NCBI GenBank assembly: GCA_001871085.1
Contig: MNUQ01000044.1
Span: forward strand, 1 to 37,250
From: Desulfovibrionaceae bacterium CG1_02_65_16
Lineage (GTDB): Bacteria > Desulfobacterota > Desulfovibrionia > Desulfovibrionales > Desulfovibrionaceae
Direction of reading: 5' to 3'
Length of the DNA stretch: 37,250 nt
Shown: positions 19,140-26,559 of the stretch, piece by piece
Layout of the letters: each line of letters starts with the position of its first letter
Numbering within the stretch: position 1 is the stretch's first letter
Position numbers and translations under genes: made by a program
The notes under the pieces: model-generated
The model's database searches: none
What the model was told of the DNA's origin: nothing
Seen by the model: the letters and a program-made list of their open reading frames with translations, nothing else

Positions 19140-20852
19140 ATGAAACGCCCTTCCGGGGCGGAGCGCAAACGCCCGCGTGGGCGAGAGCGCGTCCCCCGAC
19201 CCGGAGCGGTCCATGCCTCGCCACCGGATCACGGCGGCCGTCTTCCCGCGGCGCTGCTGATTCCCGGCGATACCGGCATGGGCCTCTCGGCCCTGGGCTG
19301 GCAGGTGGTGCACCGCCTGCTGGCGCGGGAGCCGGAGATAGCCGTGGAACGTTTTTTCCTCGGCAAGGGCTTCGACGCGCTTGTTTCCGAAGATTCCGGC
19401 TGTAGCCTCACCATCTTCCCCTTGATGGCGGCGAGCGTATCTTTCGAGGAGGACTTCCTCCCCCTCCTCCGGGCGCTCGACGCAACGGGCGTTCCGTCTG
19501 AAAAGGCGGAACGCCCGGATTATCCTTTGGTGCTTGTGGGCGGTCCCATCGCCTTCCTCAACCCCGCCCCGCTCATCCCCCTGGCCGACGCCTTCTGGGT
19601 GGGCGAGGCCGAGGTGGGGCTGGTGGAATTTTGTTTGGCCATGAAGCGCGCCGTGTTCGAGGGCGTGCCCAAGGCCGAATTTCTCGCATCCGTGAAGGAC
19701 ATGCCCGGGCTGTTCGTGCCCGGGCTCAGCAAAACGCCGGTACGTCGCGTGCTGGCCCTGGGCGAAGACGCCCCCCGGTTATTCTGCCCGGCCGCCTCGA
19801 CCTACACAGGGGCCTCCTCCGCCATTCCCGACGCCATGCTGCTGGAGGTGAACCGGGGCTGTCCCCACGCCTGCCGCTTCTGCGCCGCGGGCTACATCTA
19901 CCGTCCGCCGCGCCACGCGCACATGGCCGATCTCGTCAAACTGGTGGAGGAGGGCGCGCCGCAAAAAGTGGGGCTCATCGGCACGGCGCTGACCGACTGG
20001 CCTGATTTGCTGCCCTTTTTGCGCTGGCTGGCCGAGCGCAAAACAAAATTCTCTCTGGCCTCCATGCGGGCCGACGGCTTGACCGAGGAGCTGCTCGCCT
20101 TTCTGCGCCAGTGCGGCATCCGCACCATCACCCTGGCGCTGGAGGGCGCGAGCGAGCGCCTGCGCCGCGCCGCCAACAAGCGCCTCGACCCGGAGGTTTT
20201 TATTTCCGCCGTGGAGCGCTGCGCGAGGCACGGCGTCAACCACCTGCGCGTGTACCTCATCCTCGGCTGGCCCTGGGAAGGGCCGGAGGACTACGAAGAG
20301 CTGGAGGGCTTCCTCGGACGCATCGTGGCCGCGCGCGACCGGGGCCACGGCGCCAAGACGCGCGAGTTCATGCGCATCACCCTTGGGGCCAGCTCGCTGG
20401 TGCCCAAGCCCTTCACCCCCATGCAGTGGGCGCCCATGATGAGCGAGGAGCGGCTCATCGCCGCGCAAAAGCGTCTGGCGGAGATGGTGCGGCCACTGCG
20501 CGGCGTGGCGTTAAGCGTCGACGCCCCCTTCCAGGCGCGGCTGCAGGGCGTGCTCTCACGCGGGGGGGAGGAGGTCTTTGAACTGGTGCGGCTGGCGGCC
20601 GAGCACGGCGGCTGGAAAAAAGCCATGCGCCGTTTCGAGGTCGAGACGGCCGAGCTGCTGGACCGCGAGCGCGCCGCCGACGAGATTTTCCCCTGGGAGG
20701 TTGTGGACGTGGGCGTGCGCCGCAACGTGCTGCGACGCGAATACGAGCGCGCCGCGCGGTTCGTACACAGCCCGGTCTGCCCGCCGGAGGGCTGCGGCAA
20801 ATGCGGCCTGTGCGGCATGGATGCATGGCTGGCCGCCGCGCCCGGCAGGTGA
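19140..20852 (+). CDS. Radical SAM protein of unknown substrate, likely in the ftsZ transcript
   Basis: A 570-residue protein with the radical SAM cluster motif CPHACRFC (C241, C245, C248), directly followed by AAGYIYRPPR as in the TIGR03960-like/B12-associated group. Residues 36-165 resemble the N-terminal Rossmann-like module that precedes the SAM barrel in such proteins, but no cobalamin-binding DxHxxG is seen. The C-terminus carries CPPEGCGKCGLC (C547, C552, C555, C558), a possible second metal site. The start lies nine bases after ftsZ with AGGA just upstream, so it is probably co-transcribed. The function is not known; a role in tRNA or protein modification is only one possibility. Confidence 0.85.
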   Translation: MKRPSGAERKRPRGRERVPRPGAVHASPPDHGGRLPAALLIPGDTGMGLSALGWQVVHRLLAREPEIAVERFFLGKGFDALVSEDSGCSLTIFPLMAASVSFEEDFLPLLRALDATGVPSEKAERPDYPLVLVGGPIAFLNPAPLIPLADAFWVGEAEVGLVEFCLAMKRAVFEGVPKAEFLASVKDMPGLFVPGLSKTPVRRVLALGEDAPRLFCPAASTYTGASSAIPDAMLLEVNRGCPHACRFCAAGYIYRPPRHAHMADLVKLVEEGAPQKVGLIGTALTDWPDLLPFLRWLAERKTKFSLASMRADGLTEELLAFLRQCGIRTITLALEGASERLRRAANKRLDPEVFISAVERCARHGVNHLRVYLILGWPWEGPEDYEELEGFLGRIVAARDRGHGAKTREFMRITLGASSLVPKPFTPMQWAPMMSEERLIAAQKRLAEMVRPLRGVALSVDAPFQARLQGVLSRGGEEVFELVRLAAEHGGWKKAMRRFEVETAELLDRERAADEIFPWEVVDVGVRRNVLRREYERAARFVHSPVCPPEGCGKCGLCGMDAWLAAAPGR

Positions 20853-20881
20853 GCACGCCTCCCCAAGCGCCGCGCCATGCA

Positions 20882-20936
20882 TGTGCAGCGGCCACACTAG
20901 GCTTCTTGTGCAAAGTATGTGCATCAACATGCACAA
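20882..20936. promoter_or_regulatory. TGTGCA repeat cluster, likely activator-binding site for the zraP-like gene
   Basis: TGTGCA occurs at 20882-20887, 20907-20912 and 20918-20923, and its inverse TGCACA at 20930-20935. The last two form a perfect palindrome, TGTGCAT (20918-20924), CAAC, ATGCACA (20929-20935); TTGTGCA (20906-20912) also pairs with TGCACAA (20930-20936). The cluster lies about 50-105 bases upstream of a sigma-54 promoter, the usual place for an enhancer of a NtrC-type activator such as the one encoded at 23756. Confidence 0.6.
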
Positions 20937-20986
20937 GCAGCACGTTCAATAGCAAATAAATTCTGCAAATACAGCCTGATAATTTT

Positions 20987-21002
20987 TGGCACAATGCATG
21001 CT
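20987..21002 (+). promoter_or_regulatory. Sigma-54 (-24/-12) promoter of the zraP-like gene
   Basis: TGGCACAATGCATGCT has GG at 20988-20989 and GC at 21000-21001 with exactly ten bases between them and matches TGGCAC-N5-TTGCW at nearly all defined positions (ATGC for TTGC). Transcription should begin near 21013, giving a leader of about 65 bases. A NtrC-type regulator with an intact GAFTGA loop is encoded in the same module, which supports use of this promoter. Confidence 0.75.
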
Positions 21003-21079
21003 TAAGGTGTTTCAATCAAAGCGGAGCGTCCCCCGCCTCCGCACTGGCAAACACCACCTTGTTTCTGGAGGAACCGATC

Positions 21080-21592
21080 ATGAAGAAGACCCTCATCACC
21101 CTCATAGCGGCGGCGGCCCTCATCTCCCTGGCCGCCTTCGCCTTTGCCGCCAGCCCCCGCGGCGGACGCGGCGCCAACGCCAACGCCTACAACTACAACA
21201 ACCTGACCCCGGAAAAGCGCGCGGCTGTGCAGAAGATCATTGAGGCGCACCAGGACAAGCTCTACGAGCTGCGCGAAAAGATCTGGGCCAAGCACGCCGA
21301 GCTGCAAGCCCTCACCGCCTCCGGCAAGGCTGAAAAGAGCGACATTCAGGCCCTCATCGCGGACATCTCCAAGCTGCGCGACGGCATGCACCAGGAGCGC
21401 CTGGCCATCCGCAACGATATTGAGAAGCAGACCGGCATCAAGGCCTTTGGCCCCGGCGGCTACCACCATGGCATGATGGGCCTGGGCTACGGCGACGGAG
21501 CCGGCTGCCCCGGCGGCGGCATGGGCCGCGGCTTCGGCGGCGGCATGGGCGGCGGCATGGGCGGCGGCATGGGCGGCGGCATGGGCATGTAG
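21080..21592 (+). CDS. zraP: ZraP/Spy-like periplasmic protein with Met/Gly-rich tail
   Basis: The 170-residue protein from ATG 21080 (GGAGG upstream) has a signal peptide ending near AFA (21-23), so it is periplasmic. Residues 42-120 are helical and begin LTPEKRAAVQ, the LTxxQ-type signature of the ZraP/CpxP/Spy family of zinc-binding or chaperone proteins. After a HHGMMG segment (129-134) and one Cys (143), the tail consists of GGGM repeats to the end (145-170), which offers methionine ligands suited to soft metals. It precedes a kinase/regulator pair in the same direction, unlike E. coli where zraP is divergent. zraP is the best family name; zinc specificity is not shown. Confidence 0.8.
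   Translation: MKKTLITLIAAAALISLAAFAFAASPRGGRGANANAYNYNNLTPEKRAAVQKIIEAHQDKLYELREKIWAKHAELQALTASGKAEKSDIQALIADISKLRDGMHQERLAIRNDIEKQTGIKAFGPGGYHHGMMGLGYGDGAGCPGGGMGRGFGGGMGGGMGGGMGGGMGM
21536..21583 (+). repeat. Four 12-base tandem repeats encoding GGGM
   Basis: GGCGGCGGCATG is repeated perfectly four times at 21536-21583 within the 3' end of the zraP-like gene, followed by a half copy GGCATG. Each unit encodes Gly-Gly-Gly-Met. Perfect identity at DNA level suggests recent expansion or slippage. Confidence 0.9.
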
Positions 21593-21661
21593 CCCGGCAA
21601 CGCCAGCAGCAAGCAACCCAACCGGATGCGGCCCATCCGCATCCTTGGCGATAAGAGCGAC

Positions 21662-21705
21662 GCGGGGCGGCCCGGCGCGGTGCACAAACCGCCGGACCGC
21701 CCCGC
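21662..21705. terminator. Strong 16-bp hairpin after the zraP-like gene
   Basis: GCGGGGCGGCCCGGCG (21662-21677) pairs with 21690-21705 over 16 bases with one mismatch and a 12-base loop. No T-run follows, so it is not a standard intrinsic terminator; it could attenuate read-through into the kinase gene or protect the 3' end of the zraP-like mRNA. Confidence 0.5.
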
Positions 21706-21742
21706 CGCTTGCATAGAACACGCCTTCCAGGGCGGCGCCTGG

Positions 21743-21772
21743 TTGACACCGCCCCGCGAACCGGCCTAGCAC
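21743..21772 (+). promoter_or_regulatory. Candidate sigma-70 promoter for the kinase/regulator pair
   Basis: A perfect TTGACA (21743-21748) is followed after 18 bases by TAGCAC (21767-21772), a weak -10. It lies 44 bases before the kinase start and beyond the hairpin, so the kinase and regulator could be expressed constitutively at low level. Confidence 0.4.
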
Positions 21773-21816
21773 AGGCGAGAATCGGCTTCTCCCAGGCAAA
21801 ACACGAGGTCTCATCA

Positions 21817-23755
21817 ATGGAACTGCGCACCTTCAAACAGGACAAGGGCCCGGTCCTGGCGGCGGTGGCCGCCCTGCTCGCCCTCGGCCTGGGGAGCATG
21901 TTCCTCACGTGGCAGAACATCCGTCGCCAGCGCGACCTTGTGGACCAGCACATGGAGCTCGCCGGGACCGTTGTGGTCCATGGGGTGGAGGCCAACCTCA
22001 TGCGGGTGATGCACTCGCTGCGGCGCTCGCCCGACGCGGCCAGCCATTTTTTCCCCAGCGTGCGCGAGTTGTTCAAGGAAATGACCGCCTCCGGCGAGGT
22101 GGTCTTCGTTGGCGTCTTCGATGAGGACGGACGGCTCGTGGTCTCCTCCTCTGAGGGGGACGAAAAGCAGCAGCTCGTGTTGCCCGAGGTCATCATCGCC
22201 GCGCTGGAGGTGCAGGGCCACTGGTCTGGACCGCTGGTGTACGGCGGCAAACGGGCCATCTTCTCCGCCGTGCGCGCCCGGCCCAGCCTCTCCATATTGA
22301 GCGAGGGCGTGCGCATGGGCTTTCCCTTTCCGCCGGAGCGGCGCTTCGGCCCCGATCCTGACAAGAACGCGCACAACGAGGACCCGAGGGCGGAAATGAA
22401 CGCCGAGGGCCGGCGCAGAGCCCCTCCCCCGCAGGAGGAAGATCCCGACGACCAGGACGGCCCCCCAGATCCCGACGCCCGCTCCCTGCAGCGCTCGCCG
22501 GACCTGCCTTCCATGTTCCTTATGGCGGGGCTTAACCCCCAGCGCCATTTGGACCAGTTTTTGGCCTACCGCCGCGCGGCCATGCTGCAGGCCGGCTATG
22601 TTTTTGGCGCGGCCAGCCTGCTTTGGGTGCTGGCCTTCGCCTACCTGCGCCGCCGCGACCAGGCCCTCAAGGCCGCCCGGCTGGAGCGTTTCCAGTCCAA
22701 GCTGCTGGACAACATGCCCGACGGTCTTGTGACCTTGGCCGAGGACGGCTCCATCCTCTCGGCCAACGGCTCGGCCGCGCGGCTGCTGCTCGGCGACGAT
22801 GCCGACCGCGCCGGCGAGGCCAGCGCAGCGGAGCTGCTGGGCCGCAGCTGGACGGAGTTCCCCTTCGCCGGCCTTTCCACCGGGGAAACCTCACCCTACC
22901 AATGGCGGCAATGCGAACACGCGGGCAAGGCGCTGGAAATCCTCTCCCTGTCCCTGCAGCCCGACGCCTCCAGCGAAGGAGAGCGCGGCGAACGGCTTGT
23001 GCTCCTGCGCGACCGGACCCGGCTGCGCAACCTGGAGGAGGACCTGACCGAGGCCAAGCGGCTGGCGACCATCGGCTCGCTGGCGGCGGGCGTTGCGCAC
23101 GAGATCCGCAACCCGCTCTCCTCCCTGCGGGGCTTCGCCCAGCTGTTCGCCACCAAGCTCAAGGGACAGGAGCCGCTGGCCTCTTACGCCAGCACCATGG
23201 TGCAGGAGGCCGACCGCCTCAACCGCGTGGTGACGGACCTGCTCTTTTTGGCGCGCCCCCGCGACCTGGCCCCGACCGAGGTGGACCTGCCGCGCCTGGT
23301 GGAAAGCCTGCGCGGGCTGTTGCGCTTCGACCTGGAGCATAAGGGCGTCACGCCGCAGGTCGCCCTCGCGGTGGAAACCGTCTTTGCCGACGAGGACGCG
23401 TTGCGGCAGGCCCTGCTCAATCTGCTCGTCAACGCGCTGGACGCCCTGCCCGATACCGGCGGCGCGCTCACAATAGCTTCCGAGCGGCAGGAGTTGGAAA
23501 ACGGCGGTCCCGCCGGAGTGTGGATCAGCGTTTCCGACAACGGCTGCGGCATGGCCGAGGACGTGCGCGCCAAGGCCTTCGAACCGTTCTTTACCGACAA
23601 ACGCCAGGGCACGGGCCTTGGGCTCGCCATTGTGCAGGGCATCATGCGCGGACACCGGGGCCGCGCGGCCATTGAGTCCTGCCCTGGAAAAGGCGCCTCC
23701 GTGCGCTTGTTCTTCCCCGATTCCGATGGCCGCGAAGGCGGCGGAGGCATGGAAC

Positions 23756-23772
<17 letters not shown>
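21817..23772 (+). CDS. Membrane sensor histidine kinase, ZraS-like
   Basis: The 651-residue protein from ATG 21817 has membrane helices at about 12-30 and 258-278 enclosing a periplasmic sensor. That sensor contains an unusual Pro/Asp/Glu/Arg-rich stretch at about 170-230. A PAS-like domain lies at about 290-400, then a HisKA domain with H428 in GVAHEIRNPLSSLRGF and a HATPase domain with NLLVNALDAL, DNGCGM and GTGLGLAIV. The architecture is that of NtrB/ZraS-type kinases, whose partner is a NtrC-type regulator; that partner overlaps the end of this gene by 17 bases. An extension upstream to 21709 would remove the normal N-terminus. The signal it senses is not shown, though the zraP-like neighbour suggests envelope or metal stress. 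Confidence 0.9.
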
Positions 23773-25168
<1,396 letters not shown>

Positions 25169-25265
25169 AATCAGCGACCAGCCGACGTGGCGCGCCGCCT
25201 AACCACGCATGAGGCCGACGCGGTTCGGACCGTTCAGCCGGGACGCCGCCGGGCAGGACGTTCTG

Positions 25266-26126
25266 CTAGCGTCCGCTCCCAACCCGGGGCGAACCCTCCA
25301 GAATAAACGCGGCCATGCCCGCCACAACCTCCCCCTCGATGCCCAGGTAGCCGTGCGGGGCGAAGGCGTCGCAGGCCTTTGACCGCGCCGGCTCGCCGCC
25401 GGCGAACGTCAGCAGGGCCTTGTGCGGCGCGGCGGCAAGCGCCTCCAGAATCCTTGGCCCGGCCTCGGGGGCGCTGAACTCGCAGAGGTCGTTCTGGTGG
25501 CGCACCACCAGCGCCGGCACGCGGATGGCCTTGAGATCAACGCCCAGCACCCCGTTGCCATAACCCGAGGGCAGCGCCCAGCGCAGGGCCCCGCGCGCGA
25601 TGGTCGAGGTGAGCGCCACGCCGCCGAGCTCCTCCGGCGGCAGGTTAGCCGCGGCGTACGCAGCGGAGAAAGTGCCCATGCTCGTGCCCACCAGCCAGGG
25701 CTTGAGGCCGAAACGCTCCCGGGCGTAGGCGACGACCCGGCGCAGATCCTCCACATGGCTTGCCGAGAGGCGAAAGGCCGCGCTCATGCCATCGGGCTCG
25801 TCCGAAGGCGTGTCGACCACGATGACGGCCAGCCCTTGCGCGACGAATAGCCCGCGCGAACGCACCAGGAAATTGCCGCCATTGCGCATCACGACCTTCC
25901 CGCCATCACCCGTGATGCCGACCAGCCCCTTGCTGCCGGCCAACAGAATGACCACCCCGCGCGGATGCTCCGGGGCCGTGACGGCGAGCGGCAGGGTCAC
26001 GCCCGACCGCGTCGGCAGGGCCACAAAGGAGTCGGCCGGCCCTTGCGCCAGGGCCGGAGCCGAGGCGAACAGGCTCATGACCAGGCTTGCGCACAACACA
26101 GACGCGGCCACCATGCGCCGGATCAT
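25266..26126 (-). CDS. Secreted alpha/beta hydrolase
   Basis: A 286-residue protein from ATG 26126, preceded by GGGAG. Residues 1-28 form a signal peptide ending APALAQ, so it is exported. The fold shows a first strand region GVVILLAGSKG (57-67), the nucleophile elbow GTSMG with S149, D213 in HQNDLC and H258 in APHGYLG, a plausible Ser-Asp-His triad. Substrate cannot be inferred. It stands 25 bases downstream of a small membrane protein and in the same direction as the cysteine synthase fusion, so a three-gene transcript is likely. An in-frame extension upstream of 26126 lies inside the membrane protein gene and is rejected. Confidence 0.85.
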   Translation of the reverse strand: MIRRMVAASVLCASLVMSLFASAPALAQGPADSFVALPTRSGVTLPLAVTAPEHPRGVVILLAGSKGLVGITGDGGKVVMRNGGNFLVRSRGLFVAQGLAVIVVDTPSDEPDGMSAAFRLSASHVEDLRRVVAYARERFGLKPWLVGTSMGTFSAAYAAANLPPEELGGVALTSTIARGALRWALPSGYGNGVLGVDLKAIRVPALVVRHQNDLCEFSAPEAGPRILEALAAAPHKALLTFAGGEPARSKACDAFAPHGYLGIEGEVVAGMAAFILEGSPRVGSGR

Positions 26127-26151
26127 GTTTTTCTCCCGCTCAGCGCGCGGC

Positions 26152-26559
26152 TCACATGGCCCGCAGCATGCCCGCCACCACCGGCCCGTAGAAGGTGGTG
26201 AGGAGCACCAGCAGCCACACGCGGCCATTGAAGAAGTTGTAGTCCGCGAACAGCGCCGCCCAGCTCTTGCGCAGCACCAGCCGGCCGAAGACGAACTCGA
26301 AGGCCACGGTGAGCACGGTCCAGAACGCCCCGATGCGCATGAGCGGCCACGTGCCCGAGAGGCCCGACGCCGCCACAAAAAGCTGAATGGCCGCCATGAT
26401 GCCCGCGCACACCAAAATGGTGCCCACCACATGCGCGACGCGTTCGCCCAGATTCGGCTCCAGCAGCTTCACCCGCAGGGTCCCGACCAACAGCGCAATC
26501 CCCGCAAAGCCGATCCAGGCGCAAAAGGCCAGCGCCCACACCAAACCGCCCTGAGTCAT
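26152..26559 (-). CDS. Small four-helix membrane protein, unknown
   Basis: A 135-residue protein with about four hydrophobic segments (8-26, 38-62, 72-93, 110-130) and few charged residues. I do not recognise a family. Its ATG overlaps the TGA of the cysteine synthase fusion (ATGA), so its translation is probably coupled to that gene, and the secreted hydrolase gene follows closely. No motif for transport or catalysis is visible; an integral membrane subunit or sulfur/cysteine-related transporter is only a guess. Confidence 0.75.
   Translation of the reverse strand: MTQGGLVWALAFCAWIGFAGIALLVGTLRVKLLEPNLGERVAHVVGTILVCAGIMAAIQLFVAASGLSGTWPLMRIGAFWTVLTVAFEFVFGRLVLRKSWAALFADYNFFNGRVWLLVLLTTFYGPVVAGMLRAM

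Noticed and set aside
21536-21583. CRISPR-like short repeats
   Set aside because: The repeats are contiguous, in frame and encode GGGM in the zraP-like protein; there are no spacers.
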